Position numbers and translations under genes: made by a program. This document shows, piece after piece, positions 8,255-17,840 of a stretch of 64,000 nucleotides of DNA. The notes below the pieces were generated by a model. It searched no databases, had not been told where the DNA came from, and saw only the letters and a program-made list of their open reading frames with translations. Each line of letters opens with the position of its first letter. Positions within the stretch are counted from its first letter, which is position 1. The DNA is from Anniella stebbinsi (lineage: Eukaryota > Chordata > Lepidosauria > Squamata > Anniellidae): the NCBI GenBank assembly GCA_029215795.1, contig JARDYH010000004.1, forward strand, positions 29,454,001-29,518,000, in the 5' to 3' direction.

Positions 8255-10220
8255 GATCCTGGCCTTGTCCTGGCTGGTAGGGTAAAGGCCTGTACCACTT
8301 CCGGGGACGGAAGGACTGTGTAGGGGGTTGGCTGAATCCCATTTTCTTTGCGGTCATCTTCGCCTTGTGGATAGTATCCATTGTAGAATCGGTTTGTGTA
8401 TTGAATAAGCCCTCCCCGTCAAAGGGCAAATCTTCGATTCTGTTCTTTGTTTCAATCGGGAGGTTGGCCGAACGCAGCCACGCATGCCGGCGGAGGGCGA
8501 CAGCTCCCACTAAGGCCTTTGAGCCTGAGTCCACCTGATGTCTGGCGGTGGTCATCTGCTGTTTTGATAGTCGAACAGCCTCCGCCTGAAAAACACGTGC
8601 CAGGTCCCGCTGGTCGTCAGGCAGGTAATCAGTTAAATTGGAGATCTTCTGCCAGAGAAACAACTGGTACCTGGCCATCATGGCCTGGTAGTTGGATGTT
8701 TTCAGTACCAGTGCCGCTGAAGAATATATTCTCCGTCCAACAGAGTCCAGCTTTCGGCCTTCCTTATCAACAGGGGCTGCATGAGTTCGCCCCGATTTAC
8801 CCTGTGATGCCTCCACAATAATCGAGTTCGGTTTAGGGTGGGCAGCCAGGAAAGGGGCTTCCACTTCTTTGACTTTGTAGAGGGCGTCCAGCCGTTTTGA
8901 GGTGGGCGCCAGCGTGGCCGGATTGGACCAGGATTGCTTGGCCGTTTTTAACAATGTGCGAACCAGAGGGAGCGTCAGTTGAGGGGTTGGCTCTGTCCTC
9001 ATGACATCATAGATGTCCCCTTCCTCCTCTTCTGGTTGCTGGACGTCGATCCCGAGCGACTGGGCTAGGCGGAGCATCTGCTCGTTAAAGCCCCCGAGCT
9101 CCATGGTTGGTGAGGCACCCTCCTCGGTAGCGACTTCCTCTGTCGGTGAAGGCATCGATGGTGCCGGCGATGGAACCGAGGACGGGTCCGACTCGTAGCC
9201 GTCTTCAGACGGCGACGGTAGTGAGCGTCGGTACCGGGAGGAGAGTGAATGCTCCGGTATCGAGTGGGGCTGACGGTGTCGACGTGTCGCCGTCGGGAGG
9301 AGAGACGTGGTCCGGCGCGGTGGTACCGGTGGAGGCATACGCTGGGAACGATCCGAGTAGCGGTCCCAGTCTCGAGAGGCGGAGCGGGATCGTGATCGAC
9401 GATGGAGCATCGGTACCGAAGCCTCGGTCTCGGTGGGATTGGAGTATTCTTCGTCGATGACGAGAACGTCCGACCCGAAGGGAAGGATGTCCTGCGGCTC
9501 CGAGCGTGGTTCCGTCGGTACCGGAGATGGTAATGAAGGGGGCCGGATCGATGATTCCTCTCGCGGAGTTGAATGACCTGGTTGAGACTGAGTGCTCGAT
9601 AGGCGGCACCTCGATCCCGAGGGCTGGTCCGCCGGTAACGATGAGGGGCGTTTCCGTTGATTTGGCGCTTTTGATGTCGACGACAACGAAGACGGTACCG
9701 ATGAAGATTTCGTCGGTACCGTGGTGCTCATCGGTTTGTGTGGTACCGAGGAGAGTTTCTTCGGTATCGAATGCTTCGACGTCGAAGGCCCCGTCTTCGA
9801 TACCTTTGTCGAAGTCGATGGTTGTTTCGACTTTTTCGCCGTTTTCCCCTTCTTTTGCTTAGCAGGAGGGGGAGAAGGCGACAACGATGCCTGGCATGTA
9901 GTCCTAACAGGGGATAAGCCAGGAGTTGCTGGGCGTGAGCGTACTTGGGGCGATAGCCCTCGCTCCCCAGAAGAAGATGGCCGCGGTTCCATGCGGGCTA
10001 CGGTCGGGCGGTCAATGACGGAGAGGGCTTTGCTCCAAAGCAGGCTTCTTAGCCGGTCCGCCCTGTTCCTCCTGGTCTGCCTTGAAAATCTCATGCAATG
10101 GGAGCAGGAGTCAGTAATATGGCCCTCTCCCAAACAGCCCAGGCATAAAGAATGTCCATCCGTGAGGGCTAGTTTGGCGCGGCAACCAGAGCAGCGCTTG
10201 AAAAGCGCGGTCTGCGCCAT
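8139..10220 (-). CDS. DIRS Gag-like protein (ORF1)
   Basis: A 693-residue first ORF, presumed nucleic-acid-binding structural protein. The N-terminus has a zinc-knuckle-like cluster: Cys10/Cys13, Cys26/Cys29, His34 and Cys39/Cys42. Residues 80-370 are Ser/Pro/Lys-rich and probably disordered, including an RS-type stretch at about 274-292 and an acidic stretch 396-402. The more conserved, helical-looking part is 375-625 (EQMLRLAQSLG, LDALYKV, MMARYQLFLWQ). The tail 630-693 is basic and Gln/Arg/Pro-rich. The ATG at 10218-10220 is the first in frame after the A-rich leader. It is the first gene of the element and its 3' end overlaps the RT frame by 116 bases. Orthology to retroviral Gag is not implied. 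Confidence 0.85.
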   Translation of the reverse strand: MAQTALFKRCSGCRAKLALTDGHSLCLGCLGEGHITDSCSHCMRFSRQTRRNRADRLRSLLWSKALSVIDRPTVARMEPRPSSSGERGLSPQVRSRPATPGLSPVRTTCQASLSPSPPPAKQKKGKTAKKSKQPSTSTKVSKTGPSTSKHSIPKKLSSVPHKPMSTTVPTKSSSVPSSLSSTSKAPNQRKRPSSLPADQPSGSRCRLSSTQSQPGHSTPREESSIRPPSLPSPVPTEPRSEPQDILPFGSDVLVIDEEYSNPTETEASVPMLHRRSRSRSASRDWDRYSDRSQRMPPPVPPRRTTSLLPTATRRHRQPHSIPEHSLSSRYRRSLPSPSEDGYESDPSSVPSPAPSMPSPTEEVATEEGASPTMELGGFNEQMLRLAQSLGIDVQQPEEEEGDIYDVMRTEPTPQLTLPLVRTLLKTAKQSWSNPATLAPTSKRLDALYKVKEVEAPFLAAHPKPNSIIVEASQGKSGRTHAAPVDKEGRKLDSVGRRIYSSAALVLKTSNYQAMMARYQLFLWQKISNLTDYLPDDQRDLARVFQAEAVRLSKQQMTTARHQVDSGSKALVGAVALRRHAWLRSANLPIETKNRIEDLPFDGEGLFNTQTDSTMDTIHKAKMTAKKMGFSQPPTQSFRPRKWYRPLPYQPGQGQDRGQRYQQPTTSTSYHQRKATPRYAQPRQKQTQLQKRRL

Positions 10221-10268
10221 AGGCCGCAGGGGAAGAAAAAACGCCTTAACTAAACTTATCTATAAACC

Positions 10269-10295
<27 letters not shown>
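10269..10295. repeat. T27 homopolymer (A27 on the element's sense strand)
   Basis: An uninterrupted run of 27 T on the plus strand, that is 27 A on the DIRS sense strand, about 50 bases upstream of the Gag ATG. It is part of the element's 5' untranslated leader. Confidence 0.95.
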
Positions 10296-10299
<4 letters not shown>

Positions 10300-10421
10300 C
10301 AAACACTAACCGGAAAACTAGAACCTAGCTAACTAACTAATTTATTAAAAACTTTGTCTTCTTACAGTCTCCGACGACGGAGGAAGTCTCCCGCGAGGCG
10401 TTCAGCTAAGCGGTCGAAGAA

Positions 10422-10576
10422 GAACTGGGGTAGGCGGGACCCCTGAGCATGCGCGATAGGACGGTGGGGGGGAGGGGTTCCCGCCAAAAATCCTAGCTAG
10501 ATAGAAGTTTCCCGAAGAGAGCTCGGCGCCGGCGCGAGCCCATATGTGTGATGCACAGAGACCACGAAGAAGAACC
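10422..10576. repeat. Right inverted terminal repeat of the DIRS element (element 5' end)
   Basis: Reverse complement of the left repeat over about 128 bases. The outer edge (AGACCACGAAGAAGAACC) is complemented by 5143-5178 of the ICR. As the element 5' end it should carry the promoter; no TATA box is obvious. It includes the palindromic word GGCGCCGGCGC shared with the left end. Confidence 0.9.
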
Positions 10577-11545
10577 TATCGAATGCAAAGATTATCTTCC
10601 AGACGGGAACAGTGTAACAGGGTGCTTTTCTTCCTAAGGATTCCTTTTAGATGGTTTAGCCTCCCTTTTGGCAAAGGCCTTATTGGTTTAATCCTTAGAA
10701 TGGTTTGGCAGGGTGTTGTTGTTTTTAACCCTTAAAAAAAGGGGGGCTAATCCATTTTAGAGCATCCCCTTTAGCGAGATTGGAAACAGCACAGAACAAG
10801 ACAGCTAGGGAGCTCAGGCACTTGCAGCTAGGAGCACAGCCACCTTTGTTACTCCAGCTGCAGACAGATGCATTAAAATGGCAACCATGGTGTGAGGTAG
10901 GCAGGGTGTCCTCCCGGAGCAGCATCCAAATGTCAAGGCAGCTGGACAGACACACAGAATGGGTCTGGACAGACACACAGAACGGGTCCGGAAAGACACA
11001 TGTCTGTGAGCACACTCCTCCCCCGATAGTTCTCCATTGCTCTGATACCCTTTAATCTGTTTTCCCCTTGTCTCCCTAAGACAGCACCATATTGCTTCTC
11101 GTATCATCTCTTCCTCTCTCTCCCCCACCCATCAGTGCACATTAGCCAGACCATACGACAGGACTACAGGAGGCTGAATATTTCAGACAGCATCGTGTCA
11201 AGCCCCATTTTGACACAGAGCAGGATGTTCAGCCGGCGGCAACTGCTCAGTCGCACAGGGAAACACAGTAACACGCCTCTACCCAAATCCTATCACAATT
11301 ATTGCCAGTCAGGAATGTTTCAAGAGCAGGAAGAGAATTCCACTTTCTTTTAAATGATCCCCTTCTCCTTAGGAAGTACAGCAGAAGAGCACTGTGGGGG
11401 ATTGGTCTGTACAGCTTATGTCAGGAGTCAGTATTGTTGGGCACTGGCCGAGGCACACATCCAGCAGGGGCCCCAGTGTTGAGCCCTAGAGCATCCCATC
11501 CCCAGCCTCACCCCTTTTCATCTTGGCAGTTGCTGTTTGTTCCCC
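10577..11545. other. Unassigned sequence with a short 23-bp dimer
   Basis: Starts directly after the DIRS right end. TGGACAGACACACAGAA followed by T/CGGGTC is repeated twice with a 23-bp period at 10943-10965 and 10966-10987. No exon or other recognised repeat was found; several overlapping open frames on both strands lack domains. Confidence 0.5.
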
Positions 11546-11905
11546 TAGGTCCCCTCTACAAGGATTCGCTTTTGCGCCTGGTTAGGCGATTATGCGCATA
11601 ATCGCTGAAGCGCATTTACGCCTAATGCCTCTGCACGAGAGGCGGTGAGAGGCGGTGAAGCGCATTAAGGGATGACCAAAATGCGCTTTACAAGTAGTTA
11701 ATGCGCATAAGCGCTTGTTCACATAGTCAAAATGTGCTTTAACGGACGGAGCAAAATAAAACTCACTGTTTAACGCGCATTCGATAATGCGCATAATCGG
11801 AGAGATAATGCGCATCTACGCCCGATTTGCGCTCCATTCTTGTAGAGGTAAAAAAATTTAAGCGCCTTGAAAGAGCTTTAAACCTCTCTTGTAGAGGCAG
11901 CCCTA
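11546..11905 (-). mobile_element. GCGC-rich 360-bp repeat, copy 1
   Basis: Full-length relative of 51656-52016 in opposite orientation. Both have termini of the form TAGGTCCCCTCTACAAGG and AGGG(C/T)TGCCTCTACAAG (inverted), so the ends form a short inverted repeat. The interior is packed with ATGCGCAT/AAGCGC words and contains the 18-bp palindrome CGATTATGCGCATAATCG at 11587-11604. It encodes nothing recognisable; the termini suggest a non-autonomous DNA transposon. No target duplication was found. Confidence 0.75.
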
Positions 11906-12036
11906 CTCTCTCCATATGTGAGAGCTGTGGCAAGAGCAACAAATTCCTTCCAAAGAAAGGGGAGTCTATTTGCTGCTTGGACTAAAGATCAGCATGGCCT
12001 GGAAGCTTCCCCTGTCAGGTGACTTCCCAATCTATA

Positions 12037-12113
12037 GCAGGGGTGGGTAACTTGTGGCTATCCAGATGTTTTGGCCTACAACTCCCATCAGTCCTAACCA
12101 GCATAGTCAATGG
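12037..12113 (+). repeat. Half copy of the CCAGATGTT...ACTCCCATCA foldback family
   Basis: Contains GCAGGGGTGGGTAACTTGTG, CCAGATGTTTTGGCC and ACAACTCCCATCAG, one arm of the palindromic family also seen at 22788-22912 and 63368-63498. The second arm is missing. Confidence 0.65.
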
Positions 12114-14038
12114 CCTGATCTGTTGTAATAAAAGTATGTGTGAAGGTCTGTGCCTTGGCTCCAAGGACCATGAAATCTATATGCCTGAAACATCATCATT
12201 ATCATCATCATCATTTCTCTTTTCTTGCTCATGGCAGTTTTTCTAGATAAACATGATGGGCTTTGCCAGGCCATGCTGTCTTTTACTGATGCAGAAATTT
12301 CCTGACCGTTGAACATGTTTTAAGTATGACTGCTTTCTGGATGTTGGTGCGGATGTATTTTGGTAGGCCTAGTTTCTGAAGGTTTTCTGTAAAAAAAATT
12401 TGATGTGATGAAAGTGACTGATGTGACCAATGGAATAATTGTGACCTTTTCCTGTTGCCATAGTTCTTTGACTTCTCTCTTTTCTACATTGTTGTCATTA
12501 GATATTGCTATGTCAATGAGGTACGTGTTTTTCTTTTTTGTTTACATCTGGTCGATTGTAAAGGATTGTCTTGTCGGTATGAATTGTTCTTTCCCAGTAT
12601 ATTTTATGATCTGCATTTTCCAAGATTATTTTGGGTGAGTGTGTATAGTATGGTGTAGGTTGTTTGATGAGGTTGAATTTGATGGCCAGTTATTGGTGAA
12701 TTATTTTTGCAGCTGTATTTTATCTGTCCGTATAGTCCATTCCTGCCATAATTTTACATCCTCCTGTTACATGGTCTATTGTTTCTTGGGATTGATGACA
12801 TTTCCTACATGAGTCTGTTGTTACACTGTTATTTTTTATTATTATTTGTTTTTGGTAGTTCTTGGTGATGATGATGATGATGCCATCAATGCACATGGCA
12901 CTGTTCAAAACAAGAACAGAACAGCAAGTCTTTGCACAAGATGCACATTCTAATAAAATCTCAAAATAAAAGGCAAGGGATTCCATGAAATAGGCACAGA
13001 AAAATGGTACAAAACAAAATAATTAACATTACCAGCAATAATTAAAATTTAAACTAAAATTCCAGAAGCTTTGGAAAAGAGAAAGGTTTTAAACTGAGAT
13101 TTAAAACAGTAATTGCCATACATACTAAGGGGACCTCATGGGTTATTTGTTTTTTTTAAGCACATCTATTAATTTATCATTTAAGTGTGTCTCTATGTTT
13201 GATGCCTTCAGTACCACCTTCAGTCACTAGGTGGGAGATATCCCAAACAACAGATAGTTTTGCAGGGGAACAGAGAGGGGACCCTAGAGTATGGAGCTAT
13301 AGGAGTGCATGATGGCAGGGATTGTGCCTAGGGGTGCCAGGAGTGGCAGCTTCACTTAGAGCGAGTGGGCACACCGCACCCAACTCTGACAGCAGCATAA
13401 CTCTGCTTGAAGGCTGTATCAAATTAAGGGCTCTTCCAACCTATGCAAAGCCAGGTCTGTTCACTAGTGTTCGCTAAGTTCGTAGCCAGTCTGGCTATTT
13501 GTCCTTTAGCTCTCATTTTGGGACAGTTGAGGTATGCAGGTGATACCGTTGTCAGACATCCTCAGAACCCATTGCAGAACCCATTGCCCTGGCAGAACAA
13601 TGCTAAGCTTACATTTCATTGCCACCAACTTATTAGCTGCCCATAATTAAAAAATGGTCCCTCAAATATCCTTGTTAGAATGTCAGTCATTGTAAGAGTC
13701 TTTCGTAATGCTAAGTTTGTTTTCCACATTGCTGGAAGATCTTGCTCAGTCACTCTCAGAGGCATTTACAGCAATCTCCAAGACATTTTAGGAGTCATTG
13801 CTGATCCCTCTTGATCTCACACAATTGCACTTTCTGAGTTGGAAATCTTGCTATTTATAATGTTTGCTTAGACATCAAATCTAATTGTTCAATATCTAAC
13901 CTGGTATCATAATTAATTCCTGGCTGGTTAGCATCTTTACAGAGTCAGGAAAGATGAGCTTGTCGTGTATTTTGTCATTTCCAGACTGGCTGGGAAAGTT
14001 GGCAACAACTCAGTTGACTTGTTACCATTTCAGCATTG
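12114..14038. other. Repeat-poor AT-rich sequence with small simple repeats
   Basis: Contains an (ATC)n microsatellite at about 12191-12215 and A/T-rich tracts around 12830-12850. The segment 12900-13100 has an AT-rich composition like the 3' parts of LINE tails but no diagnostic motif. No exon is convincing. Confidence 0.45.
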
Positions 14039-14372
14039 GCCTAGTCTAGGGTGACCATATGGAAAGGAGGACAGGGCTCCTGTATCTTTAACAGTTGTAT
14101 AGGAAAGGGAATTTCAGCAGGTGTCATTTGTATGCATGCAGCACCTGGTGAAAGTCCCTCTTCATCACAATAGTTAAAGCTGCAAGAGCCCTGCCCTCTT
14201 TTGTATCTGGTCACTTTAGCTACTAGAACACCTTTAACTGTTGTGATGGTGAGGGAATTTCACCAGGTGCTGCATGCATACAAATGACACCTGCTGAAAT
14301 TCCCTTTTCTATACAACTGTTAAAGATACAGGAGCCCTGTCCTCCTTTCCATATGGTCACCTTAGCCTAATC
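14039..14372. mobile_element. hAT-like 320-bp MITE, copy 2
   Basis: The element is 14047-14364, beginning TAGGGTGACCATATGGAAAG. Flanking 8-mers are GCCTAGTC (14039-14046) and GCCTAATC (14365-14372), a target duplication with one later mutation. Same sequence variant as 2264-2585 (CCTGTATCTTTAAC, GCAGCACCTGGTG). Confidence 0.88.
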
Positions 14373-14510
14373 AGACAGTCAGAATTCTGAGTTCTGAGTG
14401 AAATGGGCATTTTTTGGGAGAAGAGGAACATCTCAGCTATCTACCATGAGAATCATGTGCTTTCTGTAACTTAAGAACACCCTTGCTGAAGACATCAAGG
14501 TCAGCTAGTT

Positions 14511-14800
14511 TGATTTATTTATTTATTTACTACATTTCTATACCGCCTAATAGCCAAAGCACTCTGGGCAGTTTACAAAAATTAAAACCAGAAAAACCAT
14601 TCAAAATATAAAACAATGACAGTATAAAAACATAATTTAAAATACAGTATAAAAGCACAACCTGAATAAAAACCGAGCAGCTATGCAGAAATTAATAGGG
14701 ATTTAAAATACAAATTTAAACAGCAAGGTTAAAAATCAAACTGAAGAACTGTTAAAACTCTGTGAAAATAAAAAGGTCTTCACCTGGCGTCTAAAGGAGT
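14511..14800 (-). mobile_element. L2-like LINE 3'-end fragment
   Basis: The segment ACATTTCTATACCGCCTAAT, AGCACTCTGGGCAGTTTACA and AAAATTAAAACC is the minus-strand 3' untranslated end of a LINE seen several times in this window (30541, 44634, 56344). It continues into AAGGTCTTCACCTGGCG, part of the terminal coding region. The family is placed near L2 because longer copies encode an L2-type RT C-terminus. Confidence 0.75.
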
Positions 14801-15310
14801 ATTTGTTTTTATGCTTTATTTTCGAAGTTAAGGCTAGCTTGCTTAAGTCTTAAGTAAATATTACTTTGCTTAAGCTAAACATGTTTTGCCTTGATATTCA
14901 GAGGTTGTCTGCAGCTACTCTCAATACATGACTCTGCCTTGCTGCTTGGAGATTTAAAGAGCTCTTTGCTAAAAAGGATACTTGGTTATACCGACTGATT
15001 TTATTAAGGGTTAGCATCCCCCAGTTATAAGACACAAAACAGGATGAATCATAGCAGCGAAGTCTTCACTAATACCAAGAGACAAAGGGCACAGTCCTAT
15101 GGACTGCAATCCCACTGCTTAGTAGCCCACGAACCTGGAGGCTTCCAAGATTCTTACGCCCTCTTGGGATAAAGTTGGCAGGGTGGGAGGAGCAGTGGAG
15201 GCAATCTTTGCCTCCCTGCCCTCCGATCTTTGAGTTTTTCGTTATACAGCCCATCTTGCAAGAACACTTCGGAGGGAGAGGGAAGGAAACTGGAGAAGGA
15301 AGGCTCAGGA
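14801..15310. other. Unassigned sequence left of the 15.3-kb hairpin
   Basis: AT-rich up to about 15060, then becoming GC-rich. GGCACAGTCCTATGGACTGC near 15088 may be the start of the foldback element that follows. Confidence 0.4.
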
Positions 15311-15329
15311 TAAATTGTATCCAGGACAG

Positions 15330-15708
15330 GATCTACACGTCGTCCTCGGTGTGCCCTCCCTGCGCCACAAGCCGCTTTGGAGTGCTTCACCCCGCCTAGT
15401 GGGCTCAAGCCTCGAAGGCTCTGTCCGCGCCTGCGCCGCCGCGGCCGCCGCCCTTTCATCCAGGCTGGTCCAGGGGAGGGAGGGGGGAGGGTTGTAAACA
15501 AAAGCCAGCAATTGGGAGAGGGATTTCCAATTGCTAGCTTTTGTTTACAACCTTCCCTCCTCCCTCCCTGGGACCGGCCTAGATGAAAGGGTGGCGACGG
15601 CGGTGAGAGCGCAAGTAGAACCTCCGAGGCTTTAGCCACACTGGACAAAGTGCAGCGCTCCAAAGCGGCTTGTGGTGCAGGGAGGGCGCATTGAGGACTT
15701 GTAGATCT
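15330..15708. repeat. GC-rich foldback with about 180-bp arms
   Basis: Left arm 15330-15515 and right arm 15527-15708 are inverted copies, roughly 80% alike by eye, around an 11-base loop. Shared words include CCACAAGCCGCTTTGGAG, CCCTTTCATC and GGTTGTAAACAAAAGC. The GC- and CpG-rich look could be mistaken for a promoter, but the symmetry points to a transposon. Related sequence in opposite orientation lies at about 52600-52880, matching the flank 15715-15870. Confidence 0.82.
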
Positions 15709-15898
15709 GGCCTGGTCCCTCTGATTTCCTCCCCTCCCCATCCATTGGAACACACCCACCCTCCGAGATTGATTTTCCAACCTTGGAGAGGCAGCCAGTG
15801 TGGTTGTCTCCAAGCTGGCTGCCAGAGGTTGGGGGCTGGATCTCCAACTCCCTCTTTTGAGGTCGGAGAGCTCTCTCTGACCTTGGAAAGGGTTTTCT

Positions 15899-15949
15899 GA
15901 GACATCCTATGGTCCCTGGGACACTCACACAAGAACCATAGGATGTCTC
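15899..15949. repeat. 15-bp perfect inverted repeat
   Basis: GAGACATCCTATGGT at 15899-15913 and its reverse complement at 15935-15949 flank a 21-base loop. It lies at the right edge of the 15.1-15.95 kb foldback region and may mark the end of the same composite element. Confidence 0.8.
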
Positions 15950-16775
15950 CCTAAAACATTCTGGTATGGGAAACTGCTGCAGTTCTCCAGAAAAATTAGG
16001 GTGGGTATTATGTAGGCATGTTACTGTTATGGTCCTTCATAGAATAGGAAGGAGAGCAGGTAGGGTTCAATAAAGGAGGGGCTATTTCCTCTGGGGGAGG
16101 CACTTGAATTTCTACTTCAACACAGCTGCTGGTCCTTCCTTCAAACTTGCCATGGAGCCATCAGATAATTGATTTTCTCTGCATATTATGAAAATGCTTG
16201 CTACTGATAGCATCATGCTATATTATCTGCCTTCCTTTATCTTCCTTTTGGGTGTGCCATTATAGGGGCTTGCTCTGAATGTATTGAGATCCAAGCAGTT
16301 TGAAACCGTGTGTGAACAATGTCCCACAAATCACCGCAAAAGGAATAGTGAGAGATCTTTTCCTAGCAGCATGCAACTAGTGGTGAGTAGGTCTGTTTGG
16401 GGGATAGACAGATGGCTGCTGTACACAGAGGCCCAGAGCCAGTTGGGTTGAGTTTTCCTTATGTGACAGCTGCCCTACATGTGCTCGTCTCTCTCACTTA
16501 CCACCCACAAATATCTATTGAAATAGAACAGCCTTGATAGTCACTCACTCTTGCACATGCTGGCTTCCTACTCGCTGTGTGCTTTAAAACTCAATCATCC
16601 ATTATATTAGCACATAGGAATAACCCTTAAAAACAACAACTAACTAGAGACACAAAGGCTCCAATCTTATGCATGCTTAGCTGAGATAAGCATCATTGAA
16701 CACAGCAGGACTGACTCCGAAGTAAACATGCATTGGATGGATCTGAGAGTCTCTCACACAGCTCCTAGGAAGTTG
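15950..16775. other. Unassigned sequence
   Basis: No exon or RNA gene. 16660-16735 contains CAATCTTATGCATGCTTAGC and GCAGGACTGACTCCGAAGTA, a diverged copy of the AAGTAAGTCCCATTGAA-type repeat more common at 44-46 kb. Confidence 0.45.
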
Positions 16776-16930
16776 TTTTATACCAAGATCAGATCACTAG
16801 TCCGTTTAGCTCGTTATTGTCTGTGGGCTCTCCAGGGACTCGGGGGGGGGGGGATTTTTCAAGCCCTACCTGGAGATGCCAGGGATCGAACCTGGAGCCT
16901 TCTGCATGCAAATTGTGTGTTCTACCTAGG
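16776..16930 (-). mobile_element. tRNA-derived SINE fragment
   Basis: Read on the minus strand it contains GCATGCAGAAGGCTCCAGG and GGTTCGATCCCTGGCATCTC, the B-box and downstream words of a tRNA-derived SINE. The tail reaches TTTTATACCAAGATCAGA. A G-rich run interrupts it at about 16842-16853. It is a diverged copy, not a functional tRNA gene. Confidence 0.75.
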
Positions 16931-17384
16931 GCTGGCTCAAGAGATTTTGCTGCCTGAGATGAAGGACAAGATGGCGCCCTCTCCTATTCCATCTACAAAA
17001 TCAGACTGGACTGTTTCTTCAACACTGACAGCCCTTATGTGATATCAAAAGACTGATATTACAACATTGAAAAGATAAATGTTCACCTCCCATAATGCAA
17101 TGGATTGAGGACCTAACAATGCTATCAACATTTGAATGAATGATATATAGTGCCAATTGCAAATGGATAAATATATGTATATTTGGTCTGCTTTTCTTGA
17201 AACTTACACATTTAGACTGTTGTACTTGAAGAAATACTGATATTTTTATGCATAACATTTCTTGCTCTTTTTTCTTGTCTTTTCATGATTTGTTTTGTTT
17301 TGTTAAATCCACAACAAAAAGGGGAAAAAGATAAATTAAAACACCACTGACAATGGAACAGCATCTTCTGCTGCATATGTAAAC

Positions 17385-17501
17385 AGGACCAGATTTATAC
17401 CAAGCAGGATATGACACTTTGAAAACGGTTTGAAAACTGTATATGGAGTGTGTCCTGGGTCCCATGTCACTACAGTTATAAACCATTTTAAAGCAGTAGT
17501 G
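17385..17501 (-). repeat. ACGGTTTATAACAG-family element interrupted by a MITE
   Basis: Contains TTATACCAAGCAGGATATGA, GAAAACGGTTTGAAAACTG and AAAGCAGTAGTG. This is the reverse complement of the copy at 31405-31525. A hAT-like MITE (17502-17821) was inserted at its edge and the CAGTAGTGTAG end is duplicated on the far side. Confidence 0.75.
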
Positions 17502-17829
17502 TAGGGTGACCAGATAAAATCCAGGTCAGGGCTCCTGTAACTTTAACAGTTGTAGAGAAAAGGGAATTTCAGCCAGTGTCATTTCTATGCAATTAGTTCC
17601 TGGTGAAATTCCCTCTTCATCACAACAGTTAAAGTTGCAGGGGCCCTGCCTTCTTTTGTATATGGTCACTTTAGTATAGTGCATGCAACTTTAACAGTTG
17701 TAACTAAGAGGGAATTTCACCAGGAACTAATTGCATACAAATGACACTGGCTGAAATTCCCTTTTCTCTACAACTGTTAAAGTTACAGGAGCCCTGACCT
17801 GGATTTTATCTGGTCAGCCTACAGTAGTG
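17494..17829. mobile_element. hAT-like 320-bp MITE, copy 3, end variant GACCAGATAAAATCC
   Basis: The element is 17502-17821, flanked by the perfect 8-bp duplication CAGTAGTG (17494-17501 and 17822-17829). Its outer 20-25 bases read TAGGGTGACCAGATAAAATC instead of the CATATGAAAAGG seen in other copies. The interior is of the TGTAACTTTAACAGTTG / AATTAGTTCCTGG variant. Confidence 0.92.
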
Positions 17830-17840
17830 TAGATCCTGCC

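Larger units (their letters stand above)
4784..10576 (-). mobile_element. Complete DIRS-like tyrosine-recombinase retrotransposon
   Basis: A 5.8-kb element read on the minus strand. It has inverted terminal repeats (4784-4959 and 10422-10576), an internal complementary region (5085-5178), and three long open frames for a Gag-like protein, a reverse transcriptase with RNase H, and a tyrosine recombinase. DIRS elements are known to be copied by reverse transcription and inserted as circles by a tyrosine recombinase, without a DDE integrase and usually without target duplication; none is seen here. All three frames are uninterrupted, which suggests recent or possibly still competent insertion. 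Family membership is strongly supported by domain order and ends; activity is inference. Confidence 0.95.

Noticed and set aside
8447..10299. Plus-strand frames up to 192 codons opposite the Gag-like ORF
   Set aside because: Antisense shadows of the Ser/Pro-rich Gag coding region; no domain.
15154..15932. CpG-rich region with 219-codon frame as a promoter or exon
   Set aside because: The composition is explained by a large inverted repeat, and related sequence occurs at 52.6 kb.
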